64,000 nucleotides of DNA from Rubrobacter indicoceani. Lineage in GTDB: Bacteria > Actinomycetota > Rubrobacteria > Rubrobacterales > Rubrobacteraceae. This document shows positions 17,003 through 26,202 of this stretch, one piece after another. The notes under the pieces were generated by a model. That model was given only the letters and a program-made list of their open reading frames with translations, did no database searches and was not told where the DNA came from. How positions within the stretch are numbered: the first letter of the stretch is position 1; every line of letters starts with the position of its first letter. Where the stretch lies: the NCBI RefSeq assembly GCF_003568865.1, contig NZ_CP031115.1:2666001-2730000 (forward strand). The letters run 5' to 3'. The position numbers and the translations under genes were made by a program.

Positions 17003-18433
17003 TTACGCGATGTTGCCGATCAGGGCCTGTGCCCCGACCCCGATGGCGACGGTGAGCACGAGCGCGACCGTCCAGACCACCACGAGGAGCGGCGCGGAGG
17101 CCGGGCGTCCCTTCGGGGTTCCGTACATCGGGACTATGATCCTCAGATAGACCGCCAGGGAGAGCGCGCTGTTCAGGATCGCTGCGACCGCGAGCCACAG
17201 AAAGCCCGCCTCTATAGCGGCGCCGAAGAGCAGGAGCTTCCCCACGAAACCCCCGAGCGGCGGGATGCCGACGAGGGAGATCAGAAACACCACCATCGCC
17301 CCTCCGGCGAGCGGGGCCGAGCGTCCGAGGCCCGTGAAATCGGTGAGGTTCCTACCCACCTGCAGGACGACGGCGAACGCCCCGAGGTTCATCGCCGCGT
17401 AGGCGGCGGCGAAGACGATCAGGGACCGCAGGGCCAGCTCCCCCTGACCGACCGCGACGACGCCGAGCAGAAAGAACCCGGCCTGCGCGACCGAGGAGTA
17501 GGCGAGCAGGCGCACGACGTTGTCCTGCACGAGCGCGGCGAGGTTGCCGTAGGTCATCGAGAGAACCGCAAGAGCACCGACGATGTAGGGCCAGCCCGCC
17601 TCGCCCGGCGGGAGGTCAGAGGCAACCTGGGCGAGGGCGAAGATCGCCCCGACCTTCGGCACGACCGAGAGAAAGGCCGCAACGGAGAGAGGCCCGCCGT
17701 CATAGGCGTCCGGGGACCAGAAGTGAAACGGCGCGATGGCCGCCTTGTACCCGAGGCCGACAAAGACGGCGACCAGCCCGGCGGCGGCGGCGAGGGGCAT
17801 CCCCTCCAACTGGCCGAGATCCGAAAGAAGCGTCGAGCCGGTCGCCCCGAACCAGAAGGTTATGAGGAAGATCATCACCGCGCTCGTCACCGACCCGAAG
17901 ACAAGGTACTTCATCGCCGCCTCCGTAGCCCGGTCGTCTCGGGGATAAGCCACCAGCGCAAACGAACCGAGGCTCGACAGCAGGACCCCGAGCACGAGGA
18001 ACATCACGTCCCCCGCCCCGGCCAGCACGAACGCCCCGAGCGCGGTAAAGGAGAAGAGCGCGTAGACCGTCCCCTCGCGGTACGTATCCTTCACCTCCCG
18101 GTAGGAGAGCAGAACGCAGAGAACGGTCGCCGGGAGCAGGACGATCTTCGCCCACACGCTCAGGGGGTCTACGCGGAAGGTGTCCTGAAAAATGGTCGTG
18201 TCCGTGCCGACGAGGGGCACCGAGAGGCCGGTCGCGACGAGCAGCCCGACGACCGTAAACGGGAGGCCGACCCTCGGCAGCTTGAGCATCTCGAAGACGA
18301 GCGCGCCGACGGCGGTCAGGAGGACGGCGATCTCCGGCGCGAGCAGCGGCAGGTCGCGGCCCATGTTCATGCCGCCCATGCCTTCCATCCCGCCCATCTG
18401 TTCCATCCCCTGCAGCAGGAGCGCGGGCATCAT
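17003..18433 (-). CDS. nuoN: Complex I-like antiporter subunit NuoN
   Basis: 476 residues and about 14 membrane helices. The start is ATG 18433, with GGAGGTCC upstream and overlap with the nuoM stop; a long in-frame extension is shadow. Pump signatures are intact: GLGYKAAIAPFHFWSPDAY (the lysine of the half-closed channel) and PLSVAAFLSVVPKVGAI (the second lysine). It begins with a Met/Gly-rich segment (MEQMGGMEGMGGMNMG) that ordinary NuoN lacks and that resembles copper-binding methionine motifs. Last gene of the copA-to-nuoN array. Confidence 0.9.
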   Translation of the reverse strand: MMPALLLQGMEQMGGMEGMGGMNMGRDLPLLAPEIAVLLTAVGALVFEMLKLPRVGLPFTVVGLLVATGLSVPLVGTDTTIFQDTFRVDPLSVWAKIVLLPATVLCVLLSYREVKDTYREGTVYALFSFTALGAFVLAGAGDVMFLVLGVLLSSLGSFALVAYPRDDRATEAAMKYLVFGSVTSAVMIFLITFWFGATGSTLLSDLGQLEGMPLAAAAGLVAVFVGLGYKAAIAPFHFWSPDAYDGGPLSVAAFLSVVPKVGAIFALAQVASDLPPGEAGWPYIVGALAVLSMTYGNLAALVQDNVVRLLAYSSVAQAGFFLLGVVAVGQGELALRSLIVFAAAYAAMNLGAFAVVLQVGRNLTDFTGLGRSAPLAGGAMVVFLISLVGIPPLGGFVGKLLLFGAAIEAGFLWLAVAAILNSALSLAVYLRIIVPMYGTPKGRPASAPLLVVVWTVALVLTVAIGVGAQALIGNIA

Positions 18434-19902
18434 GGCAGCAGGACCTCCGTGGTGGCGTGGATCACGTCGAGCGCGAGAAACGGCGCGACCCCGAGCAGCA
18501 CCGTGAAAAAGAGAAGCGGCGCGACGGAGAGCAGCTCCCGGCGGTTCAGATCCTTGATTCCAGACCACCTCTCGTTGGGTTTTCCGAGCAGAGCGGCCCC
18601 GATAGCCCGCAGGTAAAGCCCGGCGGTCACGGCGAGGCCGAGCACGACTATGATGGCTAGGGGATATACATCGAGGGTTCCGAGGAAGACCTGGAACTCC
18701 GCCGGGAAGTGGGCCAGCCCCGGCAGCCCGAGCGAGGCGAAGGCCGCAAGAACGAACAGCCAGCCGAAGACGGGAAGCGTGCGCAAAAGCCCGCCGAAGT
18801 CCCCCATCTCGCGGGTGTGCGCCCGCTCCTGAAGCATCCCGACGAGCAGGAACAGCGCGCCCGTGACGAAGCCGTGGGCGACCATCTGCAGCGTCGCGCC
18901 GTCGAGGGCGAGCGAGCGCGTCGAGGCGTCGGTGCTCGCCGCCGCCACCCCGACCCCGAGCACGACGTAGCCCATGTGGTTGACGCTCGTGTAGGCGACG
19001 AGTCGTTTGAGGTCCGTCTGCCCGAGCGCGACGAACGCCCCGTAGAGGGCGGAGAAAACGCCGAAAGCGACCACGACGGGGGCGAGATCCCGGAAGGCGT
19101 CCGGGGTCATCTGGAGGGCGAAGCGGATCAGCCCGTAAGCCCCGAGCTTCAGCATGACGCCCGCGAGGATGACGCTCCCCGCCGTCGGGGCCTCGGTGTG
19201 GGCGAGGGGCAGCCAGGTGTGGACCGGAGAGACCGGCGTCTTGACAAAGAAGGTGACGAGCATCGCGATGAGGGCGAGCGTCGCCGCGATTCCGGTCAGG
19301 GGCGGCGAGCCTATGTAGGCCCGCATGTCGAAGGTGTTCGGGTCGCTCGCGAGGTAGAGGCCGAGTATGGCGAGCAGAAGCGGCAGGCTCCCGAGCAGGG
19401 TGTAGATAAAGAACGTGAGGGCCGCCCGCTGGCGGTCTCCGTAGCCCCACCCGGCGATAATGAAGTACATCCCGACGAGCGAGACCTCGAAGAAGACGTA
19501 GAAGAGGATCGCATCCAGGGAAAGAAACACCCCGAGACAGGCCGTCTCCATGAGCAGGAAGAGGGCGACGTAGGAGCGGGCTCGCTCGCCGAGGTTCGAG
19601 GAGAAGACAAACGAGACAAAGAAAAGGATGGCCGTCATCAGGACGAGCGGGAGGCTGATGCCGTCCACGCCGACCCGATAGGCCGCCCCGAGGGATGGGA
19701 TCCACTCCACCTCCTCGACCTGCGAGAAGCCCCCGCCGGAAGGCCCGCCGCGCGCCCACAGGACCGCTGCTCCAAGAAGCGTGAGCCCGCTGGCTGCGAG
19801 GCCGACGGCGTGAGAGGCGCGGGGCGTGGCCCCGCGCCAGAAGACGAGCAGCGCCGCGCCGAGAAGCGGAAGGAAGAGCGTCAGGGAGACTACCGGGAAC
19901 AT
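18430..19902 (-). CDS. nuoM: Complex I-like antiporter subunit NuoM
   Basis: 490 residues from ATG 19902 (FPVVSLTLFLPLLG). Conserved proton-path residues are present: the glutamate in FFEVSLVGMYFII (helix 5) and the lysine in FFVKTPVSPVHTWLPLAHTE (helix 7), followed by LAGVMLKLGAYGLIRF. Length and helix pattern are normal for NuoM, so this subunit should pump. The intergenic gap from nuoL is 37 bases, the largest inside the nuo group; its stop overlaps the nuoN start. Confidence 0.92.
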   Translation of the reverse strand: MFPVVSLTLFLPLLGAALLVFWRGATPRASHAVGLAASGLTLLGAAVLWARGGPSGGGFSQVEEVEWIPSLGAAYRVGVDGISLPLVLMTAILFFVSFVFSSNLGERARSYVALFLLMETACLGVFLSLDAILFYVFFEVSLVGMYFIIAGWGYGDRQRAALTFFIYTLLGSLPLLLAILGLYLASDPNTFDMRAYIGSPPLTGIAATLALIAMLVTFFVKTPVSPVHTWLPLAHTEAPTAGSVILAGVMLKLGAYGLIRFALQMTPDAFRDLAPVVVAFGVFSALYGAFVALGQTDLKRLVAYTSVNHMGYVVLGVGVAAASTDASTRSLALDGATLQMVAHGFVTGALFLLVGMLQERAHTREMGDFGGLLRTLPVFGWLFVLAAFASLGLPGLAHFPAEFQVFLGTLDVYPLAIIVVLGLAVTAGLYLRAIGAALLGKPNERWSGIKDLNRRELLSVAPLLFFTVLLGVAPFLALDVIHATTEVLLP

Positions 19903-19939
19903 CAGCCGCGCCTTTCTGCGTTTTCTGTGTTTTGTCTCT

Positions 19940-21790
19940 TCAAGAGCCCGAAGCCCCAAGAGCCGCCGCTGCGGCGGCGAAAACAAGGATCGCGGCCCCG
20001 CCGACGACGGCGAAGACGATCTCCCTGTGGACGAGCCCCGACTGGAGCAACCGGGCGCGGGCTCCGAGGCTCCGGGTCCCGCGGACCAGCGCCGCTATAA
20101 GGCCGTCTATCCCGCGTTCGTCGGCGGTCCGGGAGGCTAGGGCCACCCCCACGGCTCCCCGCCCGACGGAGATCACCCCGGTGTGGACCCGGCGGTCGAA
20201 GGCGTCAAGGGCGCGGGCGAGCGCGAGTGCCGGGCGAGCCACGAGCCCGTCGAACCCGCCGCCGATGCGGAAGCCCGCCCCGGCGAGTTCGCGCGCGGGA
20301 CCGAGAAGCCTTGCAGCCGGTACGAACCATCCGAGTGCAAGACCGGCGAGAGCGGTCAGGAGGCCGAGCACCGCCACGAACAGGCCCTCCGGCAACTCGT
20401 CTCCGAGCAGGCGGCTCCCGAGCGGGCCGAGCGCGAAGCCGACCGTCGAGGCGAGGGCGACCAGCGCGGTGAAGGCCACGCCCATCCAGCGCAGACCGGT
20501 TACGGTCTCGCCCTCGCCTCGTTTCTCGCTCTTCCACAGCAGGCGAAGCGCCCGTGCTATGTAGATCCCTGTCAGGAGCGTGCCGAGCAGGGAGACGGGG
20601 CCGAAGAGAACGGCGTAGGGCGAGTTGAAGGAGGCGGCGATGATCGCATCCTTCGAGAAAAAGCCGGAGAGCGGCGGTACGCCCGCGAGCGCGAGGCCCG
20701 AGATGACGAAGCCGTAGAAGACGAGCCGGTGTTCCGGGCCGACCCCGCCGAGCCTGCCGAACTCCGTGGAGCTCCGGGCGTGCTGGAAGACCCCGGCCCC
20801 GAGAAAAAGGGAGCTTTTCATCGCGGCGTGAGCGACGAGGTGAAGGACGGCGGCGACGGGGGAGCCCGCGCCGACCGCGAGCAGCATGAAGCCGTACTGG
20901 CTGGAGGTGGAGGCGGCGAGGAGGCGTTTCAGGTCGCGCTCGGCGACGGCGGTAAGCCCGGCGGCGATTATGGTCACGCCACCCAGCAGACCCGCGACGA
21001 GCAGGACGCTCTCCGGCAGCAGGGGCGAGGTCCGTATAAGGAGTATCGCCCCGGCGGCGACGAGGGTGGCGGAGTGGAGCAGGGCGGAGACGGGGGTCGG
21101 GCCGGCCATCGCGTCCCCGAGCCAGCCCGAGAGGGGCGTCTGGGCCGACTTTCCCGCCGCGGCCACGAGGAGCAGGAGCCCGGCCACGACCGCTGCCGGA
21201 CCGTCGGTCTGGAGGGTGGCGGGGATCCCGGTCGTCCCGGCCTGCGTTACAAGGACGAAGATGGCTACGTAGAGCCCGAGGTCGGCGGTCCGGGTGTAGA
21301 GAAAGGCGCGGGTCGCGGCGGAGGCGGCGCCCTCGTTCCCTTTCTCGCGCCCTGAGTAGTGGCCGATCAGGAGATAGCTTGCGAGGCCGATCATCTCCCA
21401 CGAGGCGAGCAGCAAGACCCAGTCCCCGGCGAGCACGAGCACCTGCATCGCCGCGATAAAGAACGACATCCCGGCGTAGAAACGAACCTTTCCCGCGTCG
21501 TCTTTCATGTAGCCGACCGCGTAGACCATCACGAGCAGCCCGACGACGGCGACCATGGTCGAGAGGAGCGCGGTCAGCGGCTCGGCCACGAGGCGCAGCG
21601 GAAACTCCGGCAGGCCGGGGAGCATCGCCTCGTAGCGGGCCCCGGCGGAGACCCGGGCGAGCGTAAGGCTCGCCGCTGCAAGTCCGAGGCCGGAGCCGGC
21701 CACGGCGAGGGACGCTGGTACGCGGCGCAGGAGAAGGATCGCGGCGGCGGCGAGCAGGGGTAGCAGGATTGCAAGGGCCGCTGTCGTCAT
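19940..21790 (-). CDS. nuoL: Complex I-like antiporter subunit NuoL
   Basis: 616 residues from ATG 21790, which overlaps the nuoK stop. It has the antiporter core with WEMIGLASYLLIG (helix-5 Glu), GKSAQTPLSGWLGDAM (helix-7 Lys), AGPTPVSALLHSATLV and GFFSKDAII (distal Lys), then a C-terminal lateral-helix region. All charged residues needed for proton transfer are present. The C-terminal segment is Ala/Leu-rich and divergent. The protein would be the distal end of the membrane arm. Confidence 0.92.
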   Translation of the reverse strand: MTTAALAILLPLLAAAAILLLRRVPASLAVAGSGLGLAAASLTLARVSAGARYEAMLPGLPEFPLRLVAEPLTALLSTMVAVVGLLVMVYAVGYMKDDAGKVRFYAGMSFFIAAMQVLVLAGDWVLLLASWEMIGLASYLLIGHYSGREKGNEGAASAATRAFLYTRTADLGLYVAIFVLVTQAGTTGIPATLQTDGPAAVVAGLLLLVAAAGKSAQTPLSGWLGDAMAGPTPVSALLHSATLVAAGAILLIRTSPLLPESVLLVAGLLGGVTIIAAGLTAVAERDLKRLLAASTSSQYGFMLLAVGAGSPVAAVLHLVAHAAMKSSLFLGAGVFQHARSSTEFGRLGGVGPEHRLVFYGFVISGLALAGVPPLSGFFSKDAIIAASFNSPYAVLFGPVSLLGTLLTGIYIARALRLLWKSEKRGEGETVTGLRWMGVAFTALVALASTVGFALGPLGSRLLGDELPEGLFVAVLGLLTALAGLALGWFVPAARLLGPARELAGAGFRIGGGFDGLVARPALALARALDAFDRRVHTGVISVGRGAVGVALASRTADERGIDGLIAALVRGTRSLGARARLLQSGLVHREIVFAVVGGAAILVFAAAAAALGASGS

Positions 21791-22095
21791 CCCTTCAGGC
21801 CCCCTGCCTCTTCCATCTCGACGGAGCCGACCGCGCGGAACCGGGCGGCCCCGATGCCGAAGCCGACCGCCATTTCGAGGGCCATCACCGTCAGGACGAT
21901 AAGGACGAACATCTGTCCGGAGAAGACCTCCGGGTGGAGAAAGCGCCAGAAGGCCACGAGGTTCACTATCGCGCCGCCGAGCATCACCTCGACGCCCATC
22001 ATGATCATGACGAGGTTCGTCTGGGAAAGCGCGCCGTAGAGCCCGATGCCGAACAGCACCGCCCCGACCGCGAGGGCCACGAAGAGCGTGATCAC
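21787..22095 (-). CDS. nuoK: Complex I-like membrane subunit NuoK
   Basis: 102 residues with three helices. The two glutamates essential for proton transfer in NuoK are kept, in GVEVMLGGAIVNLVAF and VMALEMAVGFGI. Length matches the family (about 100). Overlaps nuoJ upstream and nuoL downstream by four bases each, so translation is coupled. Confidence 0.92.
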   Translation of the reverse strand: MITLFVALAVGAVLFGIGLYGALSQTNLVMIMMGVEVMLGGAIVNLVAFWRFLHPEVFSGQMFVLIVLTVMALEMAVGFGIGAARFRAVGSVEMEEAGGLKG

Positions 22096-22640
22096 TCCCC
22101 TTCACCCCGCTCTCCAGACTTCCTTACTTCGCGGGCGGCTATGGCGGTCGCGGTGGCGGCGATCATGGCCGTCAGGATGGTTACGCCCGCCGTCTCGAAG
22201 ATGAGCATGCTTCTCTCCATGATCTCGAACCCAAGGAGCCGCGTCTGTTCGTAGGCTCCGGGGGCGTTCTCCGCGACCGGCCCCCACCCGGCAAGGAAGG
22301 CCACGGCGAGGACCGCGACGGCCCCGACAACGCCCGCGACCTGCGAGAGCCGCTTCTGGTGGGTCATGTCCATCCCCGAGAGGCCGCCCGGGTCCATCAT
22401 GAACATCACCATGAAGATCGCCATGATCGCCATCTCCGTCGCCATCATCATGATCTGCAGAACCCCTAAGAACTCGGCCTGCATGACGAGGAACATAGCT
22501 CCGATGGCGGCCTGCGAGAAGAGCAGCGCGAGCGCGGAGCGGACCATCGAGGCGGTCCGGAACACCACGACGGCGAACCATATGGCCGCGAGCCCGAAGA
22601 AGGCCAGAAACACCGTCTGCAAGACCTCCCCGAAGCTCAC
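22092..22640 (-). CDS. nuoJ: Complex I-like membrane subunit NuoJ
   Basis: 182 residues from GTG 22640, which overlaps the nuoH TGA. It shows the characteristic helix 3 region (MFLVMQAEFLGVLQIMMMATEMAIMAIFMVM), unusually rich in methionine, and a long extracytoplasmic loop before the last helix. The longer ORF beginning at 22811 is a shadow inside nuoH. It is the core J subunit beside the E-channel. Confidence 0.88.
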   Translation of the reverse strand: MSFGEVLQTVFLAFFGLAAIWFAVVVFRTASMVRSALALLFSQAAIGAMFLVMQAEFLGVLQIMMMATEMAIMAIFMVMFMMDPGGLSGMDMTHQKRLSQVAGVVGAVAVLAVAFLAGWGPVAENAPGAYEQTRLLGFEIMERSMLIFETAGVTILTAMIAATATAIAAREVRKSGERGEGE

Positions 22641-23533
22641 GACGCCACCAGCAGCAGCACGCCGACGAGAAGGATGTTGAAGAGGGCGAGCGGGATGCCG
22701 AGCTTCCAGCACCACGCGAGGAAGTCCGCCTCGCCGACGCGCGGCACGTACCGCCCGGCGAGGAGCATCAGGGCCGCGACCGCGAGCGTCTTGGCCGCGC
22801 TCCAGACCCACGGCGGGAGGAGCGGCCCGTTCCAGCCGCCGAGGTAGAAGACCGTTATCGCCGCCGCGAGCGTGACCACGAGCAAGAGTCTCCCGAGCCG
22901 GAAGACCGCGAGCCGCCAGCCCGTGTACTCCGCCTCGACGCCGCCCGCGAGCTCGCCCGGCGCGGTCGGCAGGTCGAGCGGCGGTAGAAAGCAGACCGCC
23001 ATCGCAGCGACGGCAAAGATAAGGAAACCTATGGGCTGAAAGACGGCGTTCGGCAGCGCGGCCTGAGAGGCAACGATATCGGTGGTTACAAGGGATTCGG
23101 CGCGCATGGCGACCGCCGTTATTGGCATGACGATCAACATCGAATAGGCGACGACCTGCCCGAGGAACCTCCAGCCGCCGACCATCGCGTAGACCCCATT
23201 CGGGGCCCAGCCGGCCATGATAATCGCGACCATCACGTAGGCGAGGGCCGCGTTGACGAAGAGCGCGCCGGTTGCGAGGTCGGCGACGATGAGGTTCGGG
23301 GAGAGCGGCAGGACGGCGAAGGCAAGGACCGCCGAGACGAGCAGGAGCGGCGGCGCGACCTCGAAGAAGATGCGGTCTGGTTTCCTCGGCACGAGCGACT
23401 CGCGACCGAGAAGAGCGAGCCCCGACGTGATCGGCCCCGCAGGGCGCAACCGCCCCGTCCAGAGCCAGCCTTCCAGCACCGCGACGAGGTAAGCGCCCGA
23501 GGCCAGCATCAAAAGCGTCAGGGCGACGCTCAC
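22637..23533 (-). CDS. nuoH: Complex I-like membrane subunit NuoH, divergent
   Basis: 298 residues from GTG 23533 (upstream GGGAGGTGG), shorter than usual NuoH (about 320-430). Eight helices. The C-terminal half keeps a recognisable [15 protein letters not shown] (normally APFDLPEAE.ELVAG), followed by EAEYTGW. The N-terminal ERK/R.GPN quinone-chamber motif is not present; the region reads [15 protein letters not shown]. Since NuoH forms the quinone tunnel with NuoB and NuoD, this loss goes with the altered NuoB/D-like fusion encoded just upstream. Confidence 0.85.
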   Translation of the reverse strand: MSVALTLLMLASGAYLVAVLEGWLWTGRLRPAGPITSGLALLGRESLVPRKPDRIFFEVAPPLLLVSAVLAFAVLPLSPNLIVADLATGALFVNAALAYVMVAIIMAGWAPNGVYAMVGGWRFLGQVVAYSMLIVMPITAVAMRAESLVTTDIVASQAALPNAVFQPIGFLIFAVAAMAVCFLPPLDLPTAPGELAGGVEAEYTGWRLAVFRLGRLLLVVTLAAAITVFYLGGWNGPLLPPWVWSAAKTLAVAALMLLAGRYVPRVGEADFLAWCWKLGIPLALFNILLVGVLLLVAS

Positions 23534-25194
23534 AGGACCACCTCCCAGGGCGAGATATCCAGCGAGTGGACCGAGATCAGGAAATCCGCAAGCTCCGTGT
23601 CGTCCGCCAGGCCCCTGATGAGCCGGAGGTGCGCGGTGGAGGGGGTCGAGAGCTCCACAACCTCCACGATGCCGTCTTCCAGCCTCACCCGCAGCCGCGC
23701 CGCGCCGCGCGGGGTCTCGACCACCGCCGACCCTTCTCCCGAACGAACCGGTCCGACCGGCGGTTCGGCTCCGGTCTGCGGGGAGTCGAGGACGCTCAGG
23801 CTCCACTCAAGCTCCGCGAGCCTGACCTGCAGCCGGGCGAGCGCGTCGCCACCCCCGAGAACGACCGGCTCGAAGCAGAGGGCGTCGGACTCTTCGCGGC
23901 TCGCTCGAGCCACCGGACCGAACGTCCGGCTTCCGGCTGGCAAAACACCGACGCCTCGCAGCCTGCGCCCGAGAAGCGGGGTACGCCGAACGTCGTGGAT
24001 CACACCCCGCACCTCCGTCCCGAAGCCCGGCATCTCACCAGCCCGTCCGGGTCGGAGAAGGGCGATCTGCAGCTTTGCGGCCCGCCGCCGCAGACGTTCT
24101 TGGCCCAGCAACCGCCCGAGCCCCGCAAGCCAGCCGAGATGGCTCGCGACCCGTTCACGTTCCAGCGCGCCGTTTCGTGCGAGCAGCGTATCCTCCCCCG
24201 GCTCCGAGCCGCCGAGGTCTTCGAGCGCCCGCAGCGCGAGCAACCGGCAGGCGACCGGGGAGAGCGGGTTCAGGCGTGCCAGCCGCTCCGGGAAGTCCTC
24301 GACCGGCCCGCTCAGGCTTTCGAGCCTCGCTCCGACGGGGGAGGTCGCGCGAACCTCCGTCACCGCGTCGCCGTCGAAGGTCAGGGAGAGCGAGAGGCCG
24401 CCCGGAAGACCGGGGAACAGCGGCCCGAACGGGGCTTCCACCCACTCCATCGGAAGCCCGTCGCGACTGCGCGGAAGGTCCTTCGTCATCTCGATCATGG
24501 ACATGAAATCCATATCGCCGTGGTCCATATCGTTCCCGTCGTTCTCCGGCTCTGCTTCGCTGTTTGACGAGTCGTGTTCCGGGCCTTCGTGGCCTTCGTG
24601 CTGATCGTCCGAATTATGCTCCGGTCCTCCGCCGGCGGCCTCGCGCGGGATAAGGTCCATGCCGCAGACCGGGCAGGAGCCGGGCTCTTCCCGAACGACC
24701 TCCGGGTGCATGGCGCAGGTGTATTCGGTCTGTGTTCGGACCTCGGCGATGTCGAAGTCGGAGGCTCCCTCCCGGAACGCGCTGCGGGCGAACAGGCCTC
24801 TCAATGCCTCTACCCCGTTCTTTATGTCTGCCCTATCCCCCCGGTCCGGCGCAACGGATACCTCCGGCTCCGGGAGCGGCGAAGCATCCCCGGCGCCGAT
24901 CGCGAAGATCGCCCGGGGTCGGGGCATCTGGGCGTAGGCGATCGCCGCCGCCCGTTTCAGGCCGGGCGGAAGCCCCCCGACAAGGACCAGCACGTCGGCC
25001 CGGCGCGGGTTGTCGGCCAGCCCGAACCCCAGCCCTTCGAGGTCGAGCCCCCGGGCGCGAGCGATGTCCTCGCCGGGTACGACGAACGCTTGCAGGTCCC
25101 GCGATACGGCTCGGGACAGAAGACGCCCGAACCAGGAGCCTCCGGCCCCCCGCGCTCCGGTCTCTCGTAGCATTGTTCTGCCATGATGTTTCAT
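23530..25194 (-). CDS. NuoB-like / heavy-metal-binding / NuoD-like fusion protein
   Basis: 554 residues from ATG 25194, overlapping the nuoA stop. Residues about 20-135 align by pattern with NuoB ([32 protein letters not shown]), but none of the four cysteines that hold cluster N2 is present: the CC pair, GACA (here GAGD) and PGCPP are all gone. Residues about 157-184 form a heavy-metal-binding domain, CAMHPEV...[10 protein letters not shown] (Cys160, His163, Cys174, Cys177). Residues 190-236 are a His/Asp/Glu/Met-rich linker. Residues about 245-554 resemble a reduced NuoD/hydrogenase large subunit and end with [14 protein letters not shown] and [15 protein letters not shown]. Its role is presumably to connect an unknown, possibly copper-related, partner to the membrane arm. 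Confidence 0.75.
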   Translation of the reverse strand: MKHHGRTMLRETGARGAGGSWFGRLLSRAVSRDLQAFVVPGEDIARARGLDLEGLGFGLADNPRRADVLVLVGGLPPGLKRAAAIAYAQMPRPRAIFAIGAGDASPLPEPEVSVAPDRGDRADIKNGVEALRGLFARSAFREGASDFDIAEVRTQTEYTCAMHPEVVREEPGSCPVCGMDLIPREAAGGGPEHNSDDQHEGHEGPEHDSSNSEAEPENDGNDMDHGDMDFMSMIEMTKDLPRSRDGLPMEWVEAPFGPLFPGLPGGLSLSLTFDGDAVTEVRATSPVGARLESLSGPVEDFPERLARLNPLSPVACRLLALRALEDLGGSEPGEDTLLARNGALERERVASHLGWLAGLGRLLGQERLRRRAAKLQIALLRPGRAGEMPGFGTEVRGVIHDVRRTPLLGRRLRGVGVLPAGSRTFGPVARASREESDALCFEPVVLGGGDALARLQVRLAELEWSLSVLDSPQTGAEPPVGPVRSGEGSAVVETPRGAARLRVRLEDGIVEVVELSTPSTAHLRLIRGLADDTELADFLISVHSLDISPWEVVL

Positions 25195-25553
25195 TGCCGT
25201 CTCAGCGCGCCCTGGCTCCAGCCGTAGAGAAGCCCGAGAAAGAGGATCGCCAGAAAAACGCCCATGTCGAGGAGGGCGACGAGGCCGAGTTCCCGGTAGA
25301 CGACGGCCCACGGGTACATGTAGGCCATCTCCATGTCGAAGGCGAGGAACAGCAGGGCGTACCCGTAGTAGCGGGCGTGGTAGCGGACCCACGCCGGTTC
25401 CGGCGAGAGCTCGCCCGAGGTTGCGGGTACGTCCTTTGCCTTCTCCGGTCGGGTCTTCGAGACGGAGCGCGAGGCCGCGTACAGGCTCACTACCAGCCCG
25501 AGCGTCGCCACGACCAGCCCGAAGAGCACGAGGTACTGTTCCAGCGCGCTCAC
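25191..25553 (-). CDS. nuoA: Complex I-like membrane subunit NuoA
   Basis: 120 residues with three helices. [19 protein letters not shown] is the conserved NuoA core (usually FD.E...L.PWA), with an extra methionine pair. The GTG start at 25553 lies 88 bases after the copZ stop. That spacer shows no terminator hairpin and no convincing promoter, so read-through from the copper operon is likely. Its stop overlaps the start of the NuoB/D-like gene. Confidence 0.9.
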   Translation of the reverse strand: MSALEQYLVLFGLVVATLGLVVSLYAASRSVSKTRPEKAKDVPATSGELSPEPAWVRYHARYYGYALLFLAFDMEMAYMYPWAVVYRELGLVALLDMGVFLAILFLGLLYGWSQGALRRQ

Positions 25554-25641
25554 GCCCGGCCCCCGATGGGAGGTGTTTCAGGCACTCGGTGTGGCGGTGC
25601 GGTTTCCGCTCCGGGCATGACCGTTCCTTCCGTTCGGGTCT

Positions 25642-25851
25642 CTAGGCTTTAAGCGTGTATCCGGCTTCCTCGACGGCCTCTTTGAACTGCTCGTCGGTGA
25701 CCCGGCCCTCCTCGTAGGCGACCTCTACGTCGCCGGTGGTGTGATCCGCCGTTGCGCTCTGCACCCCTTCAAGCTCTTCGAGCTCTTCCTTCACGCTCAT
25801 CTCGCAGTGTCCGCAGCTCATGCCCGTGACCTTCAGCGTCTTCCGTGCCAT
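25642..25851 (-). CDS. copZ: CopZ-like copper chaperone
   Basis: 69 residues forming a single HMA domain with the motif GMSCGHCEMSVKEEL (Cys13, Cys16) and the usual acidic beta-alpha-beta-beta-alpha-beta pattern. It carries Cu(I) in the cytosol to CopA and to CsoR. Seventeen bases separate it from csoR; nuoA follows after 88 bases on the same strand. Confidence 0.92.
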   Translation of the reverse strand: MARKTLKVTGMSCGHCEMSVKEELEELEGVQSATADHTTGDVEVAYEEGRVTDEQFKEAVEEAGYTLKA

Positions 25852-25868
25852 GTCGGTTGATCCTTTCT

Positions 25869-26183
25869 CTAGTCGAGTTTAAGGAAGCGGTCTATGGCTT
25901 CCTTGAGTTCTTCCATCTTCGCGTCGGCCTGTTCGCCCCCGTCCCTGAGGGCGGCCTTTACGCAGTGGTCCATGTGATCCTTCAGGACCAGGGAGGCGAC
26001 CTTCTCGGAGGCGGCCATATAGCTCGATATCTGTGTGATGACATCAACGCAGTAGGCTTCTTCTTCGATCATGCGCTGGACCCCGCGCACCTGGCCTTCG
26101 ATGCGCTTGAGGCGCATCTTGAGCTTCTCCTTGTCGCCCTCCTTTATGTAGCCGTGCCGCTCGTCCGCGCTCACGTCGGTCAT
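25869..26183 (-). CDS. csoR: CsoR copper-sensing repressor
   Basis: 104 residues from ATG 26183 (GGAGAGGAGACGAG upstream). The all-helical DUF156 fold is evident: LKMRLKRIEGQVRGVQRMI is the DNA-contacting helix. The copper ligands are Cys45 (AYCVDV), His70 and Cys74 (KDHMDHC), with exactly the C-x24-H-x3-C spacing of Cu(I)-sensing CsoR. It would repress the operon through the palindrome at 28968-28986 and release it when Cu(I) binds. Located between copA and copZ. Confidence 0.93.
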   Translation of the reverse strand: MTDVSADERHGYIKEGDKEKLKMRLKRIEGQVRGVQRMIEEEAYCVDVITQISSYMAASEKVASLVLKDHMDHCVKAALRDGGEQADAKMEELKEAIDRFLKLD

Positions 26184-26202
26184 CTCGTCTCCTCTCCGTA
26201 CT

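Noticed and set aside
16979-18616. Plus-strand frame opposite nuoN
   Set aside because: Charged low-complexity sequence typical of an antisense frame to membrane-protein genes.
18434-19759. N-terminal extension of nuoN to a 918-residue protein
   Set aside because: The extension is an out-of-frame reading of nuoM; the real start at 18433 has its own GGAGG.
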